Source: an uncultured Muribaculaceae bacterium
GTDB lineage: Bacteria > Bacteroidota > Bacteroidia > Bacteroidales > Muribaculaceae
Direction of reading: 5' to 3'
Assembly (NCBI GenBank): GCA_947178235.1
Contig: CAMWXQ010000007.1
Span: 1 to 16,480 of the forward strand
DNA length: 16,480 nucleotides
This document shows positions 1 through 7,184 of this stretch, one piece after another (the stretch's first letter is position 1; each line of letters starts with the position of its first letter). A program made the translations under genes and the position numbers. Under the pieces are notes generated by a model. The model ran no database searches. It had not been told where the DNA came from and saw only the letters and a list, made by a program, of their open reading frames with translations.

Positions 1-1
1 G

Positions 2-33
2 TTTGGGAGTATCCCGGATTTTTCGTACCTTTG
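2..33 (+). promoter_or_regulatory. Bacteroidetes-type housekeeping promoter of the antiporter gene
   Basis: TTTG at 2-5 and TACCTTTG at 26-33 are separated by 20 bp. This matches the Bacteroidetes primary-sigma consensus (TTTG at -33, 19-21 bp, TAnnTTTG at -7) at every defined base. Transcription should start near position 38, giving a leader of roughly 20 nt before the ATG at 60. Because the window begins at base 1, any upstream operator or gene is not visible. Seen directly; the start-site position is inferred from the consensus geometry. Confidence 0.75.
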
Positions 34-59
34 CTGCAAATCAACCTTAGTCCCTCACC

Positions 60-2201
60 ATGCTCGCGTCTGCGCCTCTCATAAGTCAGCCTGTGCCCAT
101 CTTCTTGACGGTGATGGCGATTCTGCTTGTGACTCCGCTGGTGTTCAACCGTCTGAAAATCCCGTATGTGATCGGGCTGATCGCGGCGGGTGTGGCGGTG
201 GGGCCGAACGGCTTCGGGCTGCTCGACAGGGATATGAGCTTCGAGGTGTTCGGGCAGGTGGGCATCCTGTATCTGATGTTCCTCGCGGGGATCGAGATAG
301 ACATGTACCACCTGCGCAAGAATCTCCGCAGGGGTCTGGTCTTCGGCGCATTCACGTTCTTCATCCCGCTCGTCCTGGGCGCGGCGGCTGCGATCATCTT
401 CTTGAAGATGGGGATGATCGAGGCGACGCTGCTCGCGTCGATGTTCGCGGCCCACACACTGCTCGCCTATCCCATTGTGGCCCGCTTCGGGGTGACGAAG
501 TCGCCGGCGGTAATCATCGCCATCGCGGGTACGATCGTGACGGTCCTCGGCTCGCTCGTCGTGCTCGCGGGTGTCCTCGGCGTGGTGCGCGAGGGCTCGA
601 TAAGGTCTCTCGTGCCTGTCCTGGGCAACCTCGTGGTCTACTCGGCGGCGATATACTATACCTACCCGAGGCTGACGCGGTGGTTCTTCAAGAAGTACCA
701 CGACGGAATCTCGCAGTTCGTCTACGTCATGGTGATGGTCTTCCTCGCGGCTGCGGTCGCGGGTTGGATCGGGCTCGAAAGTGTATTCGGGGCGTTCTAC
801 GCGGGACTGGTGCTGAACAAGTTCATCCCCTCGCGGTCGACGCTGATGGGGCGCATCGAGTTTGTGGGCAATGCGCTGTTCATCCCCTACTTCCTCATCG
901 GCGTAGGCATGATGATCGACCTCACCGTGCTGACGCGCGGGTGGGAGACGCTCTACATCGCGGCGGTGATGTGCGCCGTGGCGATGGCGTCGAAGTGGCT
1001 CGCGGCCCTGGTGACGCAGAAGGTCTTCGGGCTCACGGCCACAGACCGCAAGATGATGTACCAGCTCTCGAACGCCCACACGGCGGTGGCCCTCGCCGTG
1101 GTGACGATCGGATACACGATGGACCTCTTCGGAGTCGAGGTGCTGAACGGCACGATCCTCATGATACTCGTGACCTGCACGGTCTCGTCGATGGGTACGG
1201 CGAGTGCGGCGGCACGGCTGAAAGTGCAACTGCTCGAACAGGCGCAGGCCGACGTCGACCGCGACCTCTCGACCATACGCCCGCGCACGCTGCTCGCAAT
1301 CTCGAACCCACTCATGGCGCCCGGAATCGTGGACCTGGCACTGGCTATGCGCTTCCCGGACTCGTCGGTGGCGGGGGACTTCTATGCCCTGCATGTGCGC
1401 AATGACAACTCGGCCCCGTCGCGGTCGATCTCGCGCAACTCGCTCGACGTGGCCGAGCGGGCGGCGGCCGCCGTCGAGGTGTCGCTGACCCCCATCGAAC
1501 GATATGACCTCAACTTCATCACCGGAGTGCTGAACACCATGCAGGAGCGCGACATCACCGAGGTCATCATCGGGCTCCACCGACGCACGGCGCTGATAGA
1601 CTCGTTCCTCGGCGACAAGATAGAGCGGCTCCTGCGCTCGACCAACCGCATGATCTGCATCACGCGCTGCTTCAACCCCCTGTCGACCCTCTCGAAGGTC
1701 TATGTGGCGGTGCCGAAGAAGGCCGAGTTCGAGACCGGCTTCACCCGCTGGGTGCAGGCGGTCGGGAACCTCTGCCGCCACATCGGCTGCCCGGTGGAGT
1801 TCTGGTGCGAGGACGAGACGATGCGTATGATACGCGCCGTGCTCCTGCGCGCCCGCATCGGCATCGCCGTGAGCCACAAGCGGGTGGAGAGCTTCGACGA
1901 CTTTGTGCTGAGGCAGGGGAGCGTCGGACAGGACGACCTGCTCGTGGTCGTGAGCGCGCGCCGCACATCGGTCTCCTTCGACTCGGACATGGACGAGGTG
2001 CCACCCTACCTGCAACGCTACTATCAGTCGGGCAACCTCATAATGATCTACCCGGGGCAGTTCGGGACCGAGACCACGACCTCGCTGGCCGAGACCGAGA
2101 CCATGACGATGGCCGAGACGATGGCCACCGACATGACCACCGCCCCATCGCCGATATATCTGAAACTCAAAAACCTCCTGCGCCGCCTGCGCAAGCCTTG
2201 A
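60..2201 (+). CDS. CPA2/Kef-type cation:proton antiporter with C-terminal cytosolic (USP-like) region
   Basis: A 713-residue inner-membrane protein. Residues about 10-390 are a run of hydrophobic helices typical of the CPA2 monovalent cation:proton antiporter fold. They include the conserved GPNGFGLL stretch near residue 50, FLAGIEIDM near 75, AHTLLAYPIVARFG near 131 and NAHTAVALAVV near 339. Residues about 405-680 are soluble and resemble the universal-stress-like tail fused to many Bacteroidetes antiporters. Its likely role is Na+ or K+/H+ exchange for pH and ion balance; the ion cannot be read from sequence. Val162 lies in TIVTVLGS, where CPA2 relatives usually carry an acidic residue or pair for ion binding. 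The last 45 residues contain an odd Thr/Glu/Met-rich run before a basic end (LKNLLRRLRKP). The ATG follows a consensus promoter. The next gene starts 29 bp downstream, so the two are probably cotranscribed. Confidence 0.85.
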   Translation: MLASAPLISQPVPIFLTVMAILLVTPLVFNRLKIPYVIGLIAAGVAVGPNGFGLLDRDMSFEVFGQVGILYLMFLAGIEIDMYHLRKNLRRGLVFGAFTFFIPLVLGAAAAIIFLKMGMIEATLLASMFAAHTLLAYPIVARFGVTKSPAVIIAIAGTIVTVLGSLVVLAGVLGVVREGSIRSLVPVLGNLVVYSAAIYYTYPRLTRWFFKKYHDGISQFVYVMVMVFLAAAVAGWIGLESVFGAFYAGLVLNKFIPSRSTLMGRIEFVGNALFIPYFLIGVGMMIDLTVLTRGWETLYIAAVMCAVAMASKWLAALVTQKVFGLTATDRKMMYQLSNAHTAVALAVVTIGYTMDLFGVEVLNGTILMILVTCTVSSMGTASAAARLKVQLLEQAQADVDRDLSTIRPRTLLAISNPLMAPGIVDLALAMRFPDSSVAGDFYALHVRNDNSAPSRSISRNSLDVAERAAAAVEVSLTPIERYDLNFITGVLNTMQERDITEVIIGLHRRTALIDSFLGDKIERLLRSTNRMICITRCFNPLSTLSKVYVAVPKKAEFETGFTRWVQAVGNLCRHIGCPVEFWCEDETMRMIRAVLLRARIGIAVSHKRVESFDDFVLRQGSVGQDDLLVVVSARRTSVSFDSDMDEVPPYLQRYYQSGNLIMIYPGQFGTETTTSLAETETMTMAETMATDMTTAPSPIYLKLKNLLRRLRKP

Positions 2202-2230
2202 AAGGAGCCCCAAACATACTCTCTTAGCCT

Positions 2231-3298
2231 ATGAAGATTCTGATGTGCTGCTCGGACCTCTCCTACAAGGGTGGGATGGTGAGCGTGGTGCGCAACTACC
2301 TCGACTCGGGGGCGTGGCCCGCGGATGTCGACATCACCTTCGTGCCCACGCACGGCGACGGAGGCAAGATGGGGATGGCGCGCCGCTTCGCGCGGGCGTG
2401 GCGCCGCATACGCCGCATGGCGCGCGCGGGTGAGATCGACGTGGCCCACCTGCACGTCTCGGAGCGCGGGAGCTTCGTGCGCAAGGGGCTGCTGATACGC
2501 CTCCTGCACCGCCACGGCATCCCCGTTGTGCTACACCATCACGGCGCAGAGTTCGAGCCGTGGTATGCGTCGCTCCCCGAGTGGGCCAAGAGGCTCGTGC
2601 GCAGTGTACTGGCCGAGGCAGATGTCAATGTGGTGCTGAGCCGCAGGCTCGTGGACGGGATAACCTCCAAGGTCCCCGGGGCGCGCGTCGAGGTGCTGTA
2701 CAACGCCGTCGATGTGCCCGAGGAGCCGATGTACAACCCCAATGCGCGCGGAATCCTCTTCCTCGGCCGTCTGGGCGAGCGCAAGGGGGTCTATGACCTG
2801 CTCGAAGCGCTGAGGCGGATAGACCGCGAGCTCCCCGCTGACGTGAAGGTGTACCTGTGCGGCGACGGAGAGACCGACGAGGTGCGCCACCGCGTGCGCG
2901 ACATGGGGCTCGTCCACCGCGTCGCCCACATCGGCTGGATCTCGGGCGACGAGAAGCGCCGAATACTCGACGACACGATGGTGAACATACTCCCCTCCTA
3001 TAACGAGGGGCTGCCGATGACGATACTCGAAACGATGGCGCGGGGGATTCCGAACATCTCGACCCCGGTGGCGTCGATACCCGAGGTGATCACCGACGGC
3101 GTGACGGGGCTGATGGTCGAGCCCGGCGACACGGAGGGGATAGGACGGGCGCTGCTCGCCGTGGCGACCGACCCCGTGCTGCGCGCCACACTGAGCCGCG
3201 AGGGGCACGCTCTGATACGCGAGCGATTCGCCCTCCCGGCCAATATCAAGAAGCTCTCGGGGATCTACCGCACACTCACTACTGAACCTCGTAGTTGA
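2231..3298 (+). CDS. GT4-family (GT-B fold) glycosyltransferase
   Basis: A 355-residue cytosolic, possibly membrane-associated, retaining glycosyltransferase of family GT4. The N-terminal Rossmann half begins MKILMCC and has the KGGMVSVV acceptor-side glycine motif (residues 13-20). The second half has FLGRLGERKG (177-186), whose Arg180 and Lys185 are the usual contacts for the nucleotide-sugar phosphates. It also has the E-x7-E signature of the family, Glu259 to Glu267 in EGLPMTILE. The length is normal for GT4. It would transfer a sugar from a nucleotide donor during lipopolysaccharide, capsule or glycolipid synthesis; donor and acceptor cannot be inferred. It starts 29 bp after the antiporter and shares its transcript by position, though no functional link is evident. 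Its last 20 bp overlap the 3' end of the opposing regulator gene, with no hairpin terminator between them. Confidence 0.87.
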   Translation: MKILMCCSDLSYKGGMVSVVRNYLDSGAWPADVDITFVPTHGDGGKMGMARRFARAWRRIRRMARAGEIDVAHLHVSERGSFVRKGLLIRLLHRHGIPVVLHHHGAEFEPWYASLPEWAKRLVRSVLAEADVNVVLSRRLVDGITSKVPGARVEVLYNAVDVPEEPMYNPNARGILFLGRLGERKGVYDLLEALRRIDRELPADVKVYLCGDGETDEVRHRVRDMGLVHRVAHIGWISGDEKRRILDDTMVNILPSYNEGLPMTILETMARGIPNISTPVASIPEVITDGVTGLMVEPGDTEGIGRALLAVATDPVLRATLSREGHALIRERFALPANIKKLSGIYRTLTTEPRS

Positions 3299-3944
3299 GG
3301 ATAGCCTCGACTACATAGAGCTTGCGGATGTCGGCGCGGTCGATGTCCATGTCGTCGTATGCGGGATTGTCGGAGTGGAGTATGACCTGCGAGGGGTCGG
3401 GATGGCGGCGCACATACTTCACGAGCCTGTATTCTTCGAGTTCAACGACATAAATCTGTCCCCAGGCGATGTTGCGCATATCGCGTATGCGGCGTATGGC
3501 GACAAAGCCGCCATTGGCGATGCGCGGCGCCATGGAGTCGCCGCGGACCTTCACGACCGCCGAGTTGTGGCTGAGGCCGGGGATGTCGATGGTGCCCGCG
3601 GGGACGGTGGAGCCGAAGAGCGACTCGAGACTCTGGCACCCTGCGGTGACGTCGAGGTCATAGACAGGTATCGGCCCGGGGCGCTCGCCGGGGACAGGCA
3701 TGGGGAGAGTCTCGACGGGTTCGGGCTTGTCATAGGGGAGCCCCTCGCCGGTCGTGAGCCAGCGCTTGGAGATGCCGAGGTCGATGACGATGCGGTTGAC
3801 GAGCCCTTCGGTGAAGGGTAGCTTGCCCGAGAGGACCTTCGAGAGGTTCGACGGGTCGAGCCTCAGCCTCTCGGCCAGTTTGCGCTGGGTCATGTGGTGT
3901 AGCTCCATGATATGCCGGAGCCGCGGGATGAGTTGGGAGTCCAC
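3279..3944 (-). CDS. XRE-family repressor with S24 (LexA/CI-like) autocleavage domain
   Basis: A 221-residue transcription regulator. Residues about 5-65 form a helix-turn-helix (MTQRKLAERLRLDPSNLSKVLSG). After a Pro-rich linker (73-92), residues about 93-220 are an S24 peptidase fold with catalytic Ser137 in GDSM and Lys176 in RLVKYV. An Ala101-Gly102 pair lies 35 residues before the serine, close to the spacing in LexA (Ala84-Gly85, Ser119, Lys156). RecA-stimulated self-cleavage is therefore possible, as in LexA or phage CI. The protein is not clearly LexA itself, because its DNA-binding domain is XRE-type rather than winged-helix; phage-like or general stress repressors share this plan. 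I use the GTG start at 3944 because the next ATG (residue 13) would remove the first HTH helix. Its promoter is at 4015-4046, so the mRNA leader of about 65 nt contains two short tandem-repeat blocks. Targets are unknown. Confidence 0.85.
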   Translation of the reverse strand: MDSQLIPRLRHIMELHHMTQRKLAERLRLDPSNLSKVLSGKLPFTEGLVNRIVIDLGISKRWLTTGEGLPYDKPEPVETLPMPVPGERPGPIPVYDLDVTAGCQSLESLFGSTVPAGTIDIPGLSHNSAVVKVRGDSMAPRIANGGFVAIRRIRDMRNIAWGQIYVVELEEYRLVKYVRRHPDPSQVILHSDNPAYDDMDIDRADIRKLYVVEAILNYEVQ

Positions 3945-3948
3945 GGGG

Positions 3949-3969
3949 AGTTGAGAGTTGAAAGTTGAG
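3949..3969. repeat. Three tandem 7-bp repeats (AGTTGAG/AGTTGAA/AGTTGAG) before the regulator start
   Basis: Units at 3949-3955, 3956-3962 and 3963-3969 are AGTTGAG, AGTTGAA and AGTTGAG. The block ends five bases from the regulator's GTG and lies inside its predicted 5' leader. It could affect translation, serve as an autoregulatory site, or simply be simple-sequence DNA. The repeats are seen directly; no function is shown. Confidence 0.6.
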
Positions 3970-3972
3970 AGA

Positions 3973-3999
3973 AATAGCTATTATAGCTATGGTAGCTAT
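3973..3999. repeat. 9-bp AGCTA-centred tandem repeat, three units
   Basis: Three adjoining 9-bp units share the core TAGCTAT: AATAGCTAT, TATAGCTAT and GGTAGCTAT. A degenerate fourth (TTGGCTTAT) follows at 4000-4008. The core ATAGCTAT is palindromic. The block lies in the predicted 5' leader of the S24 regulator. The same repeat with the same 9-bp period recurs at 7185-7283 and 16157-16174. Confidence 0.75.
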
Positions 4000-4014
4000 T
4001 TGGCTTATCGACCA

Positions 4015-4046
4015 CAAATATACAACATTATTGGCTGATTGCCAAG
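4015..4046 (-). promoter_or_regulatory. Bacteroidetes-type promoter of the S24 regulator
   Basis: Read on the minus strand, CTTG (4046-4043) is followed after 20 bp by TATATTTG (4022-4015). The -7 box matches TAnnTTTG perfectly and the -33 box has one mismatch to TTTG. Transcription would start near 4010 and give a leader of about 65 nt. The -33 box lies only 10 bp from the secDF terminator, so the two transcription units abut. Confidence 0.65.
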
Positions 4047-4055
4047 TCTGAGGAT

Positions 4056-4092
4056 AAAAAAACTCTCCCTCGCCCGGTGGGGCGAGGGAGAG
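4056..4092 (-). terminator. Strong rho-independent terminator of secDF
   Basis: A perfect 13-bp GC-rich stem (4063-4075 pairs with 4080-4092, CTCTCCCTCGCCC with GGGCGAGGGAGAG) closes a 4-nt loop. On the minus strand it is followed by seven T residues (A run at 4056-4062). It lies 25 bp past the secDF stop codon and should end that leftward transcript before the regulator promoter. Confidence 0.92.
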
Positions 4093-4116
4093 CGATATGG
4101 ATTACAGACCGATTGC

Positions 4117-4935
4117 TCAGGCCTTGGCGGCGTTCTTGCCGTGACGGCGGGCGTCGGTGATGTATGCTACGGGAGCGGCCACGAACATGGTGGCGAGGGT
4201 ACCGATGATGACACCCCAGATCATCGCGAAGACGAACGAGCGGATGGCGTCGCCGCCGAGGATGAAGATGCAGAGGAGCACGAGCAGTGTCGAGCCCGAG
4301 GTCATGATGGTACGGCCGAGGGTCGAGTTGATCGACGAGTTGATGGTGTCGAAGAAGCTCTGCTTCGGGTAGAGACCTACATTCTCACGCACACGGTCGA
4401 AGACCACCACGGTATCGTTGATCTGATAACCGATGACGGTGAGGATGGCGGCGATGAACGACTGGTCGACCTCCATGGCGAAGGGGAAGAGACCCTGGAA
4501 GAGCGAGTAGAAGCCGATGATGGTGAAGGCGGTGAAGGCCACGGCTGCGAGCGCGCCCACGGAGAATGCCACGTTGCGGAAACGGATAAGGATGTAGAGG
4601 AACATGGCGAGGAGGGCGATGCCCACGGCGATGTATGCGTCGGTGCGCATGTCGTTTGCCACGGTCGGGCCCACCTTCTGCGACGACTGGATACCGACGT
4701 TCTCGTTGGTGGTCGAGAAGTCGTCCATGCTCATGTCGCCGATCTCGCTTTTGAGGCCGTTGTAGAGGATCTCGGTGATCTCGTTGTCGATACCCTCCTC
4801 ATCGGAGTCGATCTTGTAGTTGGTCGAGATACGCACCTTGGTGTTGTCGTCGATGGTGATGACGGTGAGCTGGGCACCGTTGATGAGGGGAGCGAGCTGC
4901 TGCTGGAGCACGTCGGTCTTGCCGGGGTGGTCGAA
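4117..4935 (-). CDS. secF: secDF, 3' part after the amber codon: SecF P1 domain remainder and TM helices 2-6
   Basis: This is the downstream part of the preprotein translocase subunit SecF, in the same frame as the upstream secDF piece and separated from it only by TAG at 4936-4938. After the stop the frame reads on as FDHPGKTD and then a GTG at 4911, the only nearby initiation codon I see, which would give 264 residues. It holds most of the SecF periplasmic P1 domain, then transmembrane helices including VIGYQINDTVVVFDRVREN, the conserved SecF motif, and a basic end (ARRHGKNAAKA). SecF works with SecD and SecYEG, using the proton gradient to pull exported proteins across the membrane. Alone, this piece lacks the SecF signal-anchor helix TM1 and the GIDFSGG strand, which sit before the stop. 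It would probably fold only if translated by readthrough or complemented by the upstream fragment. A terminator follows. Confidence 0.85.
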   Translation of the reverse strand, partial: FDHPGKTDVLQQQLAPLINGAQLTVITIDDNTKVRISTNYKIDSDEEGIDNEITEILYNGLKSEIGDMSMDDFSTTNENVGIQSSQKVGPTVANDMRTDAYIAVGIALLAMFLYILIRFRNVAFSVGALAAVAFTAFTIIGFYSLFQGLFPFAMEVDQSFIAAILTVIGYQINDTVVVFDRVRENVGLYPKQSFFDTINSSINSTLGRTIMTSGSTLLVLLCIFILGGDAIRSFVFAMIWGVIIGTLATMFVAAPVAYITDARRHGKNAAKA

Positions 4936-7011
4936 CTAGACTACATAGTTGCGGCCGCCAGAGAAGTCGATGCCCTGGTTGAGGCCGCGGGCAAAGAAGC
5001 TGATGAGGACCACGACAACCATGATGCCCACGACGGTGAAGCTCACCTTACGCGCGCCCAGGAAGTTGAAGTGGGCGTTCTGGAACATCTTGGCCGAGAT
5101 GGGGGTCGAGAAGGTGAGGTTCTCGAAGGGCTTGGTCTTGGCGCCGAGGAGATAGATGAGGCGGGTGAGGTAGACTGCGGTGAAGAACGAGCAGATGATA
5201 CCGATGATGAGTGTGGTGGCGAAGCCCTTGATGGGACCTGTACCGAAGAGGAGCAGGATCACACCGGTGATGATCGAGGTGAGGTTCGAGTCGAAGATGG
5301 CCGAGAAGGCGTTGCTGTAACCGTCCTGGATGGCGGTGCGGACACTCTTGCCGGCGCGGAGCTCCTCCTTGGCGCGCTCGTAGATGAGCACGTTGGCGTC
5401 CACAGCCATACCGAGCGCAAGCACGATACCGGCGATACCCGAGAGGGTGAGCACGGCCTGGAACGAGGCGAGGATACCGAAGGTGAAGAAGATGTTGAAG
5501 ATGAGGGCCACATTGGCGATGAGGCCGGGGATGGGGCCGTAGATGATGCACATGAAGACCATCAGCAGCACGAGGGCGATGATGAAGGACCAGAGGCCGT
5601 CGTGGATGGCCTGCTCGCCGAGCGAGGGACCGATGACGGTGTCGGAGATGATGTCCACCTTGGCGGCCATCTTACCCGACTTGAGCACGTTCGCGAGGTC
5701 CTTTGCCTCGTCGGTGGTGAAGTCGCCGGTGATCTGCGAGCGTCCGCCCTCGATGACCGAGTTGACGCGGGGAGCGGAGTAGACATGGTCATCGAGGACG
5801 ATGGCCACCTGCTTCTCGATGTTTGCGGCGGTGATGCGGGCCCACTGGCGGGCAGCCTCGGGCTTCATGTTCATGGAGACATAGTTGCCGCCCTGCATTG
5901 CGTCATAGTCCGAGGTTGCGGTGGTGATGACGTCGCCGCTGAGTGCGGGCTTGCCGTTGGTGGTTTTGAGGGCCACCATCTGATAGATTGCGAGGTTGCG
6001 TTTGCCGCGTACCGAGTCGTTGATCTGCACAACCTCGGGCTTGAACTCCCACGCGAGCTTCACGTTCGAGGGGAGGATGCGCTTGGCTGCAGGCGATGCG
6101 AGGAGTGCGTCGATGGTGTCGCGGGCGGTCTCGGCGGCTGCACCCACGCCGATCATGTTGCGGGGGTTGCCGACTTGGAGGAAGTAGTCGAAGAGGCCCT
6201 TGCCGTTGCCGGTCGAGTCGGCGCGGAGGGTGTTGTCGAGCTGTTGGAGGGCGCCGGCGATGTCGTTGAAGGGCACGGTCTCGTAGAATTCGAGGTTGGC
6301 GTTGCTCTTGAGGAGCTCGCGCACACGCTCATGCTCCTTGACACCGGGGAGTTCGAGCAGGATCTGACCATCCTTTTCGAGTTCCTGGATGTTGGGGGCG
6401 ACGACACCGAAGGCGTCGATACGGGTGCGGAGGACGTTGGTCGACGAGCTCACGCGGTCCTTGACCTCCTGGCGGAGCGAGTTCTTGACGGCGTCGAAGC
6501 TCTCGCCTCTCTTGACCTGGTCGCGGAATACCACCGAGAGGTCGCCCTGGGGGTCGAGCTTGCGGTACTCGTTGCAGAAGAGGTCGATATAGTCGGCAGA
6601 CTTGTTGATCTTGGCGATGGAGTCGGCGTTGGCCATGGCCTGGTTGAAGTAGGGGTTGCCATCGGCATTGGCCATGGAGCGAAGGATGTCAGGCACCGAA
6701 ACCTGCAAGGTGACGTTCATGCCGCCTTTGAGGTCGAGACCGAGGCCTACGGCCAGTTTCTGTACTTCGTTGAATGTGTAGCCGAGATAGACTTTCTCGT
6801 TGGCGATGTTCTTGATGTAATCGCTGTAAGCCACGCGTCTGGTGTCAGGCGAGTTGTTGTCCTTGGCGGCTTCTGCGGCGGCATACTCGGCCGCCTTCTT
6901 CTCGTAGTGATTGGTCACTGCGGTGAAGGAGAGGTAGAAGGCGCAGATGAGAACCATGAAAATGGCAATCACACCGGCAACAACACTACCCAAAGATCCT
7001 TTGCTTTGCAT
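4936..7011 (-). CDS. secD: secDF, 5' part: SecD plus SecF TM1, ended by an in-frame TAG
   Basis: This 691-residue piece carries all of SecD and the beginning of SecF from the fused SecDF of Bacteroidetes (about 964 residues without the stop). Order: TM1 (about 10-32); the periplasmic P1 domain beginning at VGLGLDLKGGMNVTLQV (about 88-104); the segment VYSAPRVNSVIEGG; the SecD membrane core with LALGMAVDANVLIYERAKEE, the hallmark proton-path region; then SecF TM1 (FTVVGIMVVVVLISFFARG) and GIDFSGGRNYVV, after which TAG interrupts. SecDF is the proton-driven accessory of the Sec translocon. The ATG at 7011 is followed by a typical N-terminal anchor helix. TAG ends at least two other genes here (the S24 regulator and the sensor), so the code is not reassigned. 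The break is one base from CAG. It could be a real mutation or a sequencing or assembly error. Confidence 0.92.
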   Translation of the reverse strand: MQSKGSLGSVVAGVIAIFMVLICAFYLSFTAVTNHYEKKAAEYAAAEAAKDNNSPDTRRVAYSDYIKNIANEKVYLGYTFNEVQKLAVGLGLDLKGGMNVTLQVSVPDILRSMANADGNPYFNQAMANADSIAKINKSADYIDLFCNEYRKLDPQGDLSVVFRDQVKRGESFDAVKNSLRQEVKDRVSSSTNVLRTRIDAFGVVAPNIQELEKDGQILLELPGVKEHERVRELLKSNANLEFYETVPFNDIAGALQQLDNTLRADSTGNGKGLFDYFLQVGNPRNMIGVGAAAETARDTIDALLASPAAKRILPSNVKLAWEFKPEVVQINDSVRGKRNLAIYQMVALKTTNGKPALSGDVITTATSDYDAMQGGNYVSMNMKPEAARQWARITAANIEKQVAIVLDDHVYSAPRVNSVIEGGRSQITGDFTTDEAKDLANVLKSGKMAAKVDIISDTVIGPSLGEQAIHDGLWSFIIALVLLMVFMCIIYGPIPGLIANVALIFNIFFTFGILASFQAVLTLSGIAGIVLALGMAVDANVLIYERAKEELRAGKSVRTAIQDGYSNAFSAIFDSNLTSIITGVILLLFGTGPIKGFATTLIIGIICSFFTAVYLTRLIYLLGAKTKPFENLTFSTPISAKMFQNAHFNFLGARKVSFTVVGIMVVVVLISFFARGLNQGIDFSGGRNYVV

Positions 7012-7063
7012 TGTGTTGAGATGGGTATTAAGTAATTAAGTATTTGATTTGCAATATGGTATG

Positions 7064-7087
7064 GGCAAGACGCGCTTCCGCCTTGCC
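7064..7087 (-). promoter_or_regulatory. Hairpin at the 5' end of the secDF leader RNA
   Basis: On the minus strand GGCAAGGCG pairs with CGTCTTGCC (nine pairs, one G-U) around a 6-nt loop. With a start predicted near 7093 from the -7 box, the hairpin would begin only about six nucleotides into the transcript. It could protect the mRNA 5' end or respond to secretion status. There is no T tract, so it is not a terminator. The pairing is seen directly; the role is inferred. Confidence 0.5.
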
Positions 7088-7097
7088 GATTTGGGGG

Positions 7098-7105
7098 CAA
7101 ATATA
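7098..7105 (-). promoter_or_regulatory. -7 promoter element of secDF (TATATTTG)
   Basis: On the minus strand 7105-7098 reads TATATTTG, a perfect TAnnTTTG and identical to the regulator's -7 box at 4022-4015. I see no good TTTG at the -33 position (near 7126-7130), so the upstream half is weak or replaced by other contacts. The predicted leader is about 80 nt. Confidence 0.55.
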
Positions 7106-7184
7106 CGAATTTTATTTGGATTTTTCGCCATTTTCGGGGAGAATTAACAAACAATAGCTATCCCGAGACCCCCGAAAGAACCAC

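Noticed and set aside
4936..4938. TAG recoded as a sense codon in this organism
   Set aside because: At least two other genes here (the S24 regulator and the sensor) end naturally in TAG, so general reassignment is not supported; local suppression remains possible.
4039..7035. A 998-residue open frame antisense to secDF
   Set aside because: It is codon-aligned with secDF and its Asp/Glu/Gly/Val/His-rich composition is what the complement of GC-ending codons gives. It lacks domains, and it starts across the secDF terminator.
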